From contig NZ_JADPRT010000003.1 of NCBI RefSeq assembly GCF_015690355.1, positions 248,001 through 312,000 of the forward strand: a stretch of DNA of 64,000 nucleotides, in the 5' to 3' direction. The notes below the pieces were generated by a model. The model made no database searches. It saw only the letters and a list, made by a program, of their open reading frames with translations, and was not told the origin of the DNA. The stretch comes from Streptacidiphilus fuscans (GTDB lineage: Bacteria > Actinomycetota > Actinomycetes > Streptomycetales > Streptomycetaceae). Both the position numbers and the translations under genes were made by a program. Below, in pieces: positions 9,085 through 18,536 of the stretch. Numbering within the stretch: the first letter of the stretch is position 1; the number at the start of each line of letters is the position of its first letter.

Positions 9085-10299
9085 TCAGTTGCTGTTCAGC
9101 AGCTTCAGCTCGGGGTGCGCCGTGCCGCCCTCGATCGCCGTCGAGGCGATGTGCGAGAAGACGTGGTCGTCCACCGGGTCGTTGGCCGGGTCGTCGTGGA
9201 CGACCAGGTGCTCGTAGGTGGTCGCCCGCTGCGCCGGGACGCGGCCCGCCGAGCGGATGAGCTGGATCAGCTCCGTCCGGTTGGAGCGGTGCTTGGCGCC
9301 CGCCGAGGAGACGACGTTCTCCTCCAGCATCACGGAGCCGAGGTCGTCGGCGCCGTAGTGCAGCGAGAGCTGGCCCATCTCCTTGCCGACTGTCAGCCAG
9401 GAACCCTGGATGTGCGCGACGTTGTCCAGGTAGAGCCTGGCCACCGCGATCAGCCGCAGGTACTCGAAGAGCGTCGCCTGAGTGCGGCCCTTCAGGTGGT
9501 TGTTCTCCGGCTGGTAGGTGTACGGGATGAACGCGCGGAAGCCGCCGGTGCGGTCCTGCACCTCGCGGATCATCCGCAGGTGCTCGATCCGCTCGGCGTT
9601 CGTCTCGCCGGTGCCCATCAGCATGGTGGAGGTGGACTCGACGCCCAGGGTGTGGGCCAGCTCCATGATCTCCAGCCAGCGCTCGCCGGACTCCTTGAGC
9701 GGCGCGATCGCCTTGCGCGGACGCTCCGGCAGCAACTCGGCGCCCGCACCGGCGAAGGAGTCGAGACCGGCGGCGTGGATCCGCTTGATCGCCTCCTCGG
9801 CGGAGACACCGGAGATCCGCGCCATGTGATCGACCTCGGACGCGCCGAGGGAGTGGATCACCAGCTGCGGGAAGTCCTTCTTGATGGCGGCGAAGGCGCG
9901 CTCGTAGTACTCGACGCCGTAGTCCGGGTGGTGGCCGCCCTGGAACATGATCTGGGTGCCGCCGAGCTCGACCGTCTCCGCGCAGCGGCGCAGGATCTCG
10001 TCGAGGTCGCGGGACCAGCCCTTCTCGGTGTCCTTGGGCGCGGCGTAGAAGGCGCAGAACTTGCACGCCGTCACACAGACGTTGGTGTAGTTGATGTTGC
10101 GCTCGATGATGTACGTCGCGATGTGCTCGGTCCCGGCGTACCGCCGCCGACGTGCGGCGTCCGCCGCCGCGCCGAGCGCGTGCAACGGCGCGTGGCGGTA
10201 GAGCTCCAGCGCCTCCTCGGCGCTGATGCGCCCGCCGACCGCGGCGCGGTCGAGGACTTCCTGGAGGGTGGCGCTGGTGTCTGCTGCGGGCGTGGTCAC
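9085..10299 (-). CDS. mqnC: Cyclic dehypoxanthinyl futalosine synthase
   Basis: Radical-SAM enzyme of the futalosine menaquinone pathway. It cyclises dehypoxanthinylfutalosine to the spiro compound that becomes the naphthoquinone. The 4Fe-4S cysteines are C75, C79 and C82 in CVTACKFCAF, and the family segments QGGHHPD and YTYQPENNHLKG are present. GTG start at 10299, 404 residues, normal length. The pathway partners MqnB, MqnD and MqnE are not in this window. Confidence 0.95.
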   Translation of the reverse strand: MTTPAADTSATLQEVLDRAAVGGRISAEEALELYRHAPLHALGAAADAARRRRYAGTEHIATYIIERNINYTNVCVTACKFCAFYAAPKDTEKGWSRDLDEILRRCAETVELGGTQIMFQGGHHPDYGVEYYERAFAAIKKDFPQLVIHSLGASEVDHMARISGVSAEEAIKRIHAAGLDSFAGAGAELLPERPRKAIAPLKESGERWLEIMELAHTLGVESTSTMLMGTGETNAERIEHLRMIREVQDRTGGFRAFIPYTYQPENNHLKGRTQATLFEYLRLIAVARLYLDNVAHIQGSWLTVGKEMGQLSLHYGADDLGSVMLEENVVSSAGAKHRSNRTELIQLIRSAGRVPAQRATTYEHLVVHDDPANDPVDDHVFSHIASTAIEGGTAHPELKLLNSN

Positions 10300-10410
10300 C
10301 CCGCCAGCCTACGCCAGCGCCTTTTCGGATCCGGTGGGGCACACCCGGTCGGACGCGCACCCCCGTCGGACAGCCGGCCGGCCTCAGGTCAGCAGCCGTC
10401 AGCCCTCAGA

Positions 10411-11469
<1,059 letters not shown>

Positions 11470-11533
11470 TCAGCGCAGCGGACCGGATGCCACGAGGTGT
11501 GGCGTCCTTTACGTCCCTCGCAAGGAGAACGGT

Positions 11534-11737
11534 ATGGCGACCGGAACCGTCAAGTGGTTCAACGCCGAGAAGGGCTTCGGCTTCATCGCCCAGGACGGCG
11601 GCGGCCCCGATGTCTTCGTCCACTACTCCGCCATTAACTCGAGCGGCTTCCGCTCGCTGGAGGAGAACCAGCCCGTCGAGTTCGACGTCACCCAGGGCCC
11701 GAAGGGCCCGCAGGCGGAGAACGTCACGCCGGTCTGA
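11534..11737 (+). CDS. cspA: Cold-shock protein
   Basis: A 67-residue single OB-fold RNA/ssDNA-binding protein. Both ribonucleoprotein motifs are present (KGFGFI and VFVHY). A strong AAGGAG lies 6 nt before the ATG. The gene is followed by a canonical terminator, so it is monocistronic. The 253 bp between it and mqnA would hold a long 5' leader, as is usual for cold-shock genes; no defined thermosensor fold could be assigned by eye. The paralogue name is by family only. Confidence 0.95.
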   Translation: MATGTVKWFNAEKGFGFIAQDGGGPDVFVHYSAINSSGFRSLEENQPVEFDVTQGPKGPQAENVTPV

Positions 11738-11790
11738 TCAGCCCGGACTGACTGACTTCCCGAGAGTCATTCACGCCTAAGCAGTACCCA

Positions 11791-11834
11791 AGAGGGCCTG
11801 CCCCGCATTGCGCGGGGCGAGGCCCTCTGCCTTT
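11791..11834 (+). terminator. Intrinsic terminator of the cold-shock gene
   Basis: A GC-rich stem pairs AGAGGGCC with GGCCCTCT around an inner CCCCGC/GCGGGG stem (11791-11827) and is followed by CTTTT. It lies 53 bp after the stop codon. Confidence 0.85.
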
Positions 11835-11870
11835 TGCGGCTCCTCGGGGCCGAGGTCCTGCCGACTGCTG

Positions 11871-11912
11871 ACTCAGCCGCCGATCCAGCCCCGGACTCAG
11901 CCGCCGATCCAG
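11871..11912. repeat. 24-bp period direct repeat in the csp-MFS gap
   Basis: The 18-bp word ACTCAGCCGCCGATCCAG occurs at 11871-11888 and again at 11895-11912, with a third, partly altered copy just after. It lies in the 364-bp gap between the cold-shock gene and the MFS gene; the rest of that gap holds only the csp terminator and the palindrome at 12078. Confidence 0.7.
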
Positions 11913-12077
11913 TCCCCCCGAGTCAGCCGCCGACTCGGCCGACCATTTCCGGAACAGGCGCGGTCGCAAATTCGCCGTTCTCGGTCGCGTCCAGGCAGCC
12001 CCAGTCGACAGGGTCAGCGTCCGTCGGACAGCGCCAGCAGCAGGGCCACCCACGGTTCGCCCGCTGGACAGCTGTAG

Positions 12078-12091
12078 GTTATACGTATAAC
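12078..12091. promoter_or_regulatory. Perfect 14-bp palindrome at the MFS gene start
   Basis: GTTATACGTATAAC ends 10 bp before the ATG at 12102. Its right half contains TATAAC, a plausible -10 element that would start transcription at or next to the ATG, giving a leaderless message; no ribosome-binding site is visible. A repressor bound here would block the promoter. The regulator is not adjacent in an obvious way. Confidence 0.6.
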
Positions 12092-12101
12092 TTCAATCAC
12101 C

Positions 12102-13382
12102 ATGGGCTATCTCTCCGTGCTCCGCGCCCCGCTCGTCACCCGCCTGCTCGCCGGTACCCTCACCGGACGCCTGCCCGCGGGCATGACCGTCGTGGCCATC
12201 GCGCTGGCCCTGCGCGCCGCCGGAGCCGGGTACGCCCAGATCGGGCTGACCACCGCCTGCTACGCGATCGCCGCGGCCATCGGCGGTCCGGTCCTCGGCC
12301 GCGCCGTCGACCGGCTCGGCCAGCCACGGGTGCTGCTCTCCTCGGCCGTGGTCGCCGCCTGCGGCTATGTCCTGCTCGCGCTGGCCCCCGGCTCGGCAGC
12401 GCTGGCCATGGCCGGAGCCGCGCTGGCCGGTCTCGCCATGCCGCCGCTGGAGCCCTGCCTGCGCGCGCTGTGGCCCGACATCGTCGACGAGGACCAGTTG
12501 GAGACCGCCTACGCGCTGGACTCCGCCTCGCAGCAACTCCTCTACGTCGCCGGTCCGCTGCTGGTCGCGGGCATCGCCGCGTTCGGCCCCGCACGCGCCG
12601 CGCTCTGGCTCGCGGCCGGCCTGGGCCTGGCCGGGACGCTGATCGTGGCCACCTCCGGCCCCGCCCGCGCCTGGCGTCCGGCTGAGCGTGCGGCGCATTC
12701 CTCGGCCGACGGCACACCCGGGGGCGAGGGTTCACGCCACCACTGGCTCGGACCGCTGCGGTCCCGCGGCCTGGTGCTGCTCCTGCTCGCCTTCGCCGGG
12801 ACGGGCTGGTCCGTCGGCGGACAGAACATCCTCTTCGTCGCCTACGCCCAGGAGCACCACGGCCTGCCGGGCGGCACCGGACTGCTGCTCGCCCTGGCCG
12901 CCTTCGCCGGTCTGCTCGGTGCGCTCGCCTACGGCGCGGTCCGTTGGAAGTGGCCCACCTCCACCCGGACCTGGGCGCTGGCCGCGGGCATGGCCGTCTG
13001 CTACCTCCCGCTGCTCACCGTTCCGGGCCCGCTGGGCATGAGCCTGGCCGCCGCCCTCTCCGGCCTCGGTCTGGCTCCGCTGCTGGCCGCCGCCTTCGTC
13101 CTGATAGCCGAGCTCGCCCCGGCAGGGACCACGACGGAGGCGTTCGCCTGGCTGGTCACGGTCTTCGCCACCGGCAACGCACTCGGCTCCGCCGCTTCGG
13201 GAACGGTCGTGGGCGGCTCGCTGCGCGCGGCGGCACTGGTCGCCTGCGCCGGAATCACTGCGGGAGCGGTACTGCTGCTCCTCTGCCGCCGGTGGCTGCG
13301 TCCGGCGGGTCCCGCCGCGATGGTGGAACCGGTCGGCGACGGCTACCCGACCGAGCTGTCGGCCGTGAGCGTCCACTCCTGA
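12102..13382 (+). CDS. Major facilitator superfamily transporter
   Basis: A 426-residue membrane protein with about 12 predicted transmembrane segments in two halves joined by a polar loop near residues 195-220. The MFS cytoplasmic-loop motif is recognisable as GPVLGRAVDRLGQPR near residue 60. Substrate cannot be told. It has no ribosome-binding site and is preceded by a 14-bp palindrome. Its last 40 bp overlap the convergent phosphodiesterase gene. Confidence 0.85.
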   Translation: MGYLSVLRAPLVTRLLAGTLTGRLPAGMTVVAIALALRAAGAGYAQIGLTTACYAIAAAIGGPVLGRAVDRLGQPRVLLSSAVVAACGYVLLALAPGSAALAMAGAALAGLAMPPLEPCLRALWPDIVDEDQLETAYALDSASQQLLYVAGPLLVAGIAAFGPARAALWLAAGLGLAGTLIVATSGPARAWRPAERAAHSSADGTPGGEGSRHHWLGPLRSRGLVLLLLAFAGTGWSVGGQNILFVAYAQEHHGLPGGTGLLLALAAFAGLLGALAYGAVRWKWPTSTRTWALAAGMAVCYLPLLTVPGPLGMSLAAALSGLGLAPLLAAAFVLIAELAPAGTTTEAFAWLVTVFATGNALGSAASGTVVGGSLRAAALVACAGITAGAVLLLLCRRWLRPAGPAAMVEPVGDGYPTELSAVSVHS

Positions 13383-13906
13383 AGCGTCTCGTACCGGACC
13401 GGACCGGCACCCAGGTAACTACGGATCAGGTGGATCGACCCGGCCGTCCACTGCGTGCCCTCGTACTCCTCCAGCTCACGCGCGAACGGACGCAGATCCG
13501 CGCGCGCCGAGCCGCTGCGGGCCAGGGTCAGATGCCCGCGGAACGGGCGGTCGTCCACCGCGATCCCACTGCGCCGGGCCGCGTCGCCGACCTCCTCGGC
13601 CACACGGTGCAGCACCTTGGTCTCGCCGCCCACTCCGGCCCACAACGCCCGGTCCCCGAACCGGCCCCCGCCGGTGATCCGCAGGGTGTGCGCCGGGTGC
13701 TCGTGCGCCACGTGCGCGAGGCGCGGCTCCAGCGCCGCGAGCTGCTCGGTGTCCACGTGCCCGAGAAACGCGAGCGTCAGATGCCACGTCTCCAGGGCCG
13801 TCCACCGCAACCCCGCTCCCTGCGGCAGCCGACGCAGCGGACGCACGGCAGCGTCCAGCTCCTGCAGCACCGAATCGGGCGGCACGACGGCCAGGAAGAG
13901 TCTCAT
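13343..13906 (-). CDS. thpR: RNA 2',3'-cyclic phosphodiesterase
   Basis: 2H-superfamily phosphoesterase (LigT/ThpR) opening RNA 2',3'-cyclic phosphates. Both catalytic motifs are present: HLTLAFLG near residue 42 and HLTLAR near residue 125. It has 187 residues, normal for the family. The 3' end overlaps the 3' end of the convergent MFS gene by 40 bp, with both readings intact. Confidence 0.9.
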   Translation of the reverse strand: MRLFLAVVPPDSVLQELDAAVRPLRRLPQGAGLRWTALETWHLTLAFLGHVDTEQLAALEPRLAHVAHEHPAHTLRITGGGRFGDRALWAGVGGETKVLHRVAEEVGDAARRSGIAVDDRPFRGHLTLARSGSARADLRPFARELEEYEGTQWTAGSIHLIRSYLGAGPVRYETLQEWTLTADSSVG

Positions 13907-14019
13907 TCCCGCAGTCTCGCCGAACCCCGCCCCATGCGAAACACCCGTCCACGCCAGCGCCCACCAGCCGGACGGGAGACACCCGCGCGGAACTGGTCGT
14001 CAGTGGTAGAACGAAGCGC

Positions 14020-14598
14020 ATGACCAGTGGGATGAACGTCTCGTCAGCAGAATCCATGGCTACGTCCGAACCGTCGCTGCGGATCCGATTGGCCGGTCCC
14101 GAGGACGCCACGGGCGTGCTCGCGATGATGGACGGCATCATGGACTGGCTGCTCTCCCTGGGCCGTACCGCTCAGTGGGGAACCACGTACTGGTCCGCCG
14201 TCCCGGCGCGGGTGAACCTGATCACCGACCGCATCGCCCGCCGCGAGCTGCGCGTCGCGGAGACCGAGGGCGGCGAGATCGCCGGAATCCTCTCGGTCTC
14301 GGAGACCCCCGGCGCCTACATCCGCCCGGCCGAGGAGCCCGAGCTCTTCATCAACCTGCTGGCCACCTCGCGTGAGTTCAAGGGCCAGAACGTCGGCGGT
14401 CTGCTCATCGCCACCGCGAAGGAGGAGGCGCGCCGACGCGGTCACGGGCTGATGCGCGTGGACTGCTTCGCGGGCGACGACGGCCGGTTGAAGCGCTGGT
14501 ACGCCAGCCAGGGCTTCAAGGAGGTCGAGCCGTTCACGGTCCAGAGGGAGACCGGCCCGGACTGGCCGGGGATGCTCTTCGCGATGCACGTGGCATAG
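14020..14598 (+). CDS. GNAT-family N-acetyltransferase
   Basis: A 192-residue acetyl-CoA-dependent acyltransferase. The acetyl-CoA loop is visible as FKGQNVGGLLIATAKEEARRRG, followed by the typical ...RRWYASQGFKEVE-type end (here LKRWYASQGFKEVE). Substrate unknown. The ATG at 14020 has only a weak upstream GAAG; an internal ATG at 14056 is a possible alternative start. Stands alone, convergent with the HNH gene. Confidence 0.85.
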   Translation: MTSGMNVSSAESMATSEPSLRIRLAGPEDATGVLAMMDGIMDWLLSLGRTAQWGTTYWSAVPARVNLITDRIARRELRVAETEGGEIAGILSVSETPGAYIRPAEEPELFINLLATSREFKGQNVGGLLIATAKEEARRRGHGLMRVDCFAGDDGRLKRWYASQGFKEVEPFTVQRETGPDWPGMLFAMHVA

Positions 14599-14662
14599 AC
14601 GTGCGGGCGTGCCGATGGGCCGCTTCCCGGGGTGGGTGGCGGCTGGTCGGCGGGCTCGTTGT

Positions 14663-16192
14663 CTAGTTGCGGTGGGGGTAGCGGGTGTTGGGTGGGGGTG
14701 GGGTGTCCGGCGGTGGGACGGCGTGGGGTCGGCCGTTCCTCATTTCGAGTTCCCAGCCGGTCTGGTGGAGATCGGTGTGGTGCTCGTTGCAGAGCAGGGC
14801 GAGGTTGCCCAAGCTGGTTTCGCCGCCGTCGGCCCAGTGGGTCACGTGGTGGGCTTCGCACCAGGTGGATGGTCGGTCGCAGCCGGGCCACACGCAGTGC
14901 CGGTCCCGGGCGACGACCGCATCCCGCAGATGGGCGGGGACGGTGCGGGTCGCGCGGCCGATGGAGACCGGCTTGTCCTGCCCGCGCGTGAGGATGACGC
15001 GGAGCTGGCAGTCACACGCCTCCTTGCGGGCCTGCCAGGCGGGGAGCTGGTAACCACGCGTCGTGGTCGCCGCCGCCTTCGGCCGGAGAAGCCCGGAGAG
15101 CTCATCGCCGTCGTCGGTGGCGAGGGCGGGGTGGGTGGGGCAGGACTCCCGCAGGGCGTCGAGGTCGGCGATCAGGGTCAGGTGCGGACGCTGCCCACCC
15201 GTCGTCGGCAGCCTGTCCGAACCCAACGCCAGATCCGCGACACTCTCCATCGCGTCGCCCATACGCTCGGAGTGGGTTCGGGTCTCACCCTCGACCGGGG
15301 TACCCATCGCCGCCTCCAAGGCGACCCGCAGCTTCTCCCCCGCCACCGGCGACAGTTCACCGGACAGGACCCAGAACGGCCGATCCGAGGTACCCGTCGC
15401 GGACAGCTTGACCCAGGACTGGAACACCGCCGGAACCACCGCCGCGTCCACATCCTGCTCGGGGACGAGGTGGGCGTGGATCTGCTTCGCCGCCTGACGG
15501 ACGTGGGCAAGGTGGAGCTTCGGGGTCTGCTGCACCATCAACACCTCCGCCTGATGGCGGGCTGAGGTGTCCTCGATCGGGGCGAGCTCCTTCGCGAGGA
15601 TCTCGACCTGGTCCGTCGACAGCGTGCCTTCGGCTTGGGCCTGACGGATCGTCGGAAGCTTGTCCAAGTCCCGCGCCAGGTTCACGAGCCGGTTCGCGTG
15701 ACCCTGGCCCATCTGCGCATGCGTGCGCAGGAACCCCTTGGTCGAACGACACCGCACCGCAGTAGCGCCGCCCACGCGGTCGAACACCGCCAGACGACGC
15801 AACTTCTGCGCATCCAGCATCTCCGACAACCGCTCAAGCGCCAGGAACTGCTCCGCGAGGAAATCCACACCCGCGTCCAACAGCGCGCCATCACCCTCGT
15901 CGTCCAGGGCGGTCAACAACTGACGCGCGCACCCGGGAAGAGTCCGAAGGGGATCGGTGAACCGCGCCTGACGCGAAGACAACGGCGTGCCCGCGACGAA
16001 CCGGGAGCCAGCCGCGTCCTGCGGCAAACCCAGCCAGTCATCACCAGCAGGCGAGGGAGAAGGAACAGAAGGGGGAATTGAAGGGAGCCGGGAATCCGAA
16101 CCAGACGACGAACCCTGGGACTCCGGGGAACCACCCCACCCATGGACGCCATCACCGTCATCACACCCGCCCCCGAACATCGAGGCGTCCAT
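14663..16192 (-). CDS. DUF222 / HNH endonuclease-domain protein
   Basis: Protein of the actinobacterial 13E12/DUF222 family. DUF222 spans roughly residues 60-330, and a C-terminal HNH nuclease motif is visible (CVWPGCDRP, EAHHVTHWADGG, NLALLCNEHH). It ends with a Pro-rich tail. ATG at 16192 is chosen (509 residues); an in-frame GTG at 16216 would add eight residues. Such genes occur in many copies per genome and are thought to spread as selfish or mobile nuclease genes. No inteins, direct repeats or other mobile machinery are seen beside it. Confidence 0.85.
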   Translation of the reverse strand: MDASMFGGGCDDGDGVHGWGGSPESQGSSSGSDSRLPSIPPSVPSPSPAGDDWLGLPQDAAGSRFVAGTPLSSRQARFTDPLRTLPGCARQLLTALDDEGDGALLDAGVDFLAEQFLALERLSEMLDAQKLRRLAVFDRVGGATAVRCRSTKGFLRTHAQMGQGHANRLVNLARDLDKLPTIRQAQAEGTLSTDQVEILAKELAPIEDTSARHQAEVLMVQQTPKLHLAHVRQAAKQIHAHLVPEQDVDAAVVPAVFQSWVKLSATGTSDRPFWVLSGELSPVAGEKLRVALEAAMGTPVEGETRTHSERMGDAMESVADLALGSDRLPTTGGQRPHLTLIADLDALRESCPTHPALATDDGDELSGLLRPKAAATTTRGYQLPAWQARKEACDCQLRVILTRGQDKPVSIGRATRTVPAHLRDAVVARDRHCVWPGCDRPSTWCEAHHVTHWADGGETSLGNLALLCNEHHTDLHQTGWELEMRNGRPHAVPPPDTPPPPNTRYPHRN

Positions 16193-16237
16193 AGAACAAT
16201 TATGGCACCGCGCCACTCCGGGACCAAGCTGAAGCCA

Positions 16238-16253
16238 TCACTCACACGAGTGA
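16238..16253. promoter_or_regulatory. Small inverted repeat between MFS and HNH genes
   Basis: TCACTCACACGAGTGA: 6-bp arms and a 4-nt loop, 46 bp upstream of the HNH start. It could be an operator or a weak hairpin. On the minus strand the T-run precedes the stem, so it is not a standard terminator for the MFS gene. Confidence 0.3.
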
Positions 16254-16284
16254 AAAACCCCAGCTCAGACCCGGTTTGTGACCT

Positions 16285-17829
16285 CTACCGCGGCACGAGC
16301 GCGACGACCCGACCCTCGTGTCCGAACCCGTGGAGCAGGTCCAGCCGAAGCCGGAGGTTGCCCACGCGGGCGAGCACCAGCCCGATCACGCCGGCTGCCG
16401 CCGCCGAGACCAACCCGCAGGCCAGCAGCCCGATTCGGGGGCCGTACTGCTGGGTCAGCCAGCCGACGGCCGGTGCGCCCAGCGGCGTGCCGCCCGCGAA
16501 CACCATCATGAACAGACTCATCACGCGGCCGCGCATCTCAGGGGCGGTGCGCAGCTGGACCATGGCGTTCGCAGCGGTGTTGAAGGTCAGGCCGAGCAGG
16601 CCGACGACCGTCAGCAGGACAGCGAACGTCCAGTAGTCCGGGGCGAATCCGGCCAGTGCCTCCAGCAGGCCGAACCCGAGGGCCGCACCCACCAGCAGGC
16701 GCAGGCGCGGACGGGAGCGGCGCGCCGCCAGCAGGGCGCCGACCAACGAGCCCACCGCCAGAGCGGTGTTGAGGAGACCGTACAGGCCGGGACCGACATG
16801 GAAGACCGAGTAGGCGAAACCGGACAGCACGGTCGGAAAGTTGAAGCCGAAGGTACCGATGAAGCCCACCAGCACGATCGGCCAGATCAGGTCGGGACGC
16901 TCCGCCACAAAGTGCAGGCCCTCCCTCAACTGGCCCTTCTCTCGAGGGAGTCGCGGCGTGCGGACCAGCTCGCTGCTGCGCATCGCCATCAGGCCGAGGA
17001 TGACCGCGCCGAACGACGCGGCGTTGACGGCGAACGCGTAGCCCGGACCGACCGCGGCCATCAGCGCACCCGCGATGGCGGGGCCGATCAGCCGGGCCGT
17101 CTGGAAGTTGGCCGAGTTGAGGCTGACCGCGTTGGCGAGGTCGCGCTTGCCGACCATCTCGACCACGAAGGTCTGCCGGGCCGGGTTGTCCACAACCGTC
17201 ACCAGGCCCAACAGGAAGGCGAAGACGTAGATCTGCTCGGCGCGGACGACTCCGGCGAGGGTCAGTACGGCGAGGGCGGCGGCCAGGAAGCCCATCGCAC
17301 CCTGGGTGAACATCAGCAGCTGCCGCTTCGGGAAGCGGTCCGAGATCACACCGCCGAAGAGGCCGAAGAGCAGCACGGGAAGGAACTGCATGGCCGTGGT
17401 GATGCCGACCGCGAAGGTGCTGCCGGTGAGGCTGAGCACCAGCCAGTCCTGCGCGACGCGCTGGATCCAGGTCCCCGAGTTGGAGACGACCTGACCAGCG
17501 AAAAAGTAGCGGTAGTTGCGGTTGCTCAGGGCGGAGAACATCCCGCCGCGCTTCCCCTGTGCGCCGCCGGCAGCACTCCTGCTGGCGGCGTTGGCTGGGT
17601 CGCCGGCGCTGTCGGCTCCGTCGCCGACCTCGTCGGTGGTGCTGCTGATGGTGCAGGTCGTGCTGTTGCTGCCGTTACTGCTGGTACTGCCGTTACTGCT
17701 GGTACTGCCGTTGCTGCTGGTACTACTGGCGCCGTCCGTGCTGGCAGTGCTGGTTGCGGCGCGGGTGCTGCGGGTGTTGTCGTTCGTCTTGGCTTGGGTG
17801 TTCTCAGTCTCTCCGTGCGACGAAATCAA
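16285..17829 (-). CDS. MFS transporter (MFS_3 / drug-exporter type)
   Basis: Twelve-helix exporter; the core begins at MFSALSNRNYRYFFAGQ and carries the DRFPKR loop motif and FVVEMVGKRDLANAVSLN. In the long form (TTG at 17829, 514 residues) the first ~95 residues are low complexity, Ser/Thr/Asn-rich, with SSNGST units encoded by 18-bp repeats. An ATG at 17541 with an upstream GGGGAAG gives a 418-residue protein of usual family length and may be the true start. It lies 48 bp after marR in the long form, so a MarR-controlled efflux unit is likely. Confidence 0.85.
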   Translation of the reverse strand: MISSHGETENTQAKTNDNTRSTRAATSTASTDGASSTSSNGSTSSNGSTSSNGSNSTTCTISSTTDEVGDGADSAGDPANAASRSAAGGAQGKRGGMFSALSNRNYRYFFAGQVVSNSGTWIQRVAQDWLVLSLTGSTFAVGITTAMQFLPVLLFGLFGGVISDRFPKRQLLMFTQGAMGFLAAALAVLTLAGVVRAEQIYVFAFLLGLVTVVDNPARQTFVVEMVGKRDLANAVSLNSANFQTARLIGPAIAGALMAAVGPGYAFAVNAASFGAVILGLMAMRSSELVRTPRLPREKGQLREGLHFVAERPDLIWPIVLVGFIGTFGFNFPTVLSGFAYSVFHVGPGLYGLLNTALAVGSLVGALLAARRSRPRLRLLVGAALGFGLLEALAGFAPDYWTFAVLLTVVGLLGLTFNTAANAMVQLRTAPEMRGRVMSLFMMVFAGGTPLGAPAVGWLTQQYGPRIGLLACGLVSAAAAGVIGLVLARVGNLRLRLDLLHGFGHEGRVVALVPR

Positions 17830-17877
17830 AGCGTGCGTCCCCTGTGCGATTGTCCTTCTCTTCTCTCCTCCGATGCC

Positions 17878-18345
17878 TCAGAGCTGCGCGAGACGTTCGA
17901 GGACGGGCGCGGCTGCGCGCAGCACCGCCCACTCCTCCTCGGTCAGGCCGGACGCGAGATCGGCGAGCCAGGCGTCACGCTTGGCCCGACTCTGGTCGAG
18001 AATGCTCTCGGCCTGCTCGGTACTGCTCACGACGACCTGTCGGCGGTCCTGGGGATGCGGTTCCCGCCGCACCAGGCCCTTCTCCTCCAGCATCGCGATG
18101 ATCCGCGTCATCGACGGCGGTTGCACATGCTCGCGCTTGGCGAGCTCCCCCGGGGTGGCACTCCCGCACCGCGCGAGCGTGGCGAGGACCTGCATCTCGG
18201 TGGGCGTGAGGGACTCCTCCACCCGTTGATTGCGCAACCGTCGGGCAAGCCGCATCACAGCGGAGCGCAGCGTTGCCACTGCGACCGCATCGGCTCCAGC
18301 GTCGTCGGCACCACTGGCACCGTTCGACTCCCGCAACTCAGGCAT
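17878..18345 (-). CDS. MarR-family transcriptional regulator
   Basis: A 155-residue winged-helix repressor. The recognition region reads LTPTEMQVLATLARCG, then GELAKREHVQPPSMTRIIAMLEEKGLVRREPHPQDRR, with the conserved wing Asp-Arg-Arg. It lies upstream of an MFS exporter on the same strand, the common MarR/efflux pairing. No ribosome-binding site precedes the ATG. A TTAGC/GCTAA inverted repeat starts 11 bp upstream and is the likely autoregulatory operator. Confidence 0.92.
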   Translation of the reverse strand: MPELRESNGASGADDAGADAVAVATLRSAVMRLARRLRNQRVEESLTPTEMQVLATLARCGSATPGELAKREHVQPPSMTRIIAMLEEKGLVRREPHPQDRRQVVVSSTEQAESILDQSRAKRDAWLADLASGLTEEEWAVLRAAAPVLERLAQL

Positions 18346-18355
18346 ATTGATTACC

Positions 18356-18376
18356 TTAGCTCATTACCTTTGCTAA
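18356..18376. promoter_or_regulatory. Candidate MarR operator
   Basis: An inverted repeat TTAGC-N11-GCTAA starts 11 bp upstream of the marR ATG. On the minus strand the word AGGTAAT also occurs twice as a direct repeat across it. The site lies in an AT-rich patch that probably holds the -10 element, so bound MarR would repress its own operon. Confidence 0.55.
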
Positions 18377-18536
18377 CGAAACGCGATTGCGCCCGCTGTG
18401 ACCGAGGCAACTCCGCCCGGCGTACCCACCGACGCGAACACGGCCTGGAGTCAGAACATAGCTAGGAATGAGCCTTCGGAAGCTGGGGGGTCGCTTGTCC
18501 CGTCTAGCCCGCCTACCGCCTGCCCGCCTACCCCAC

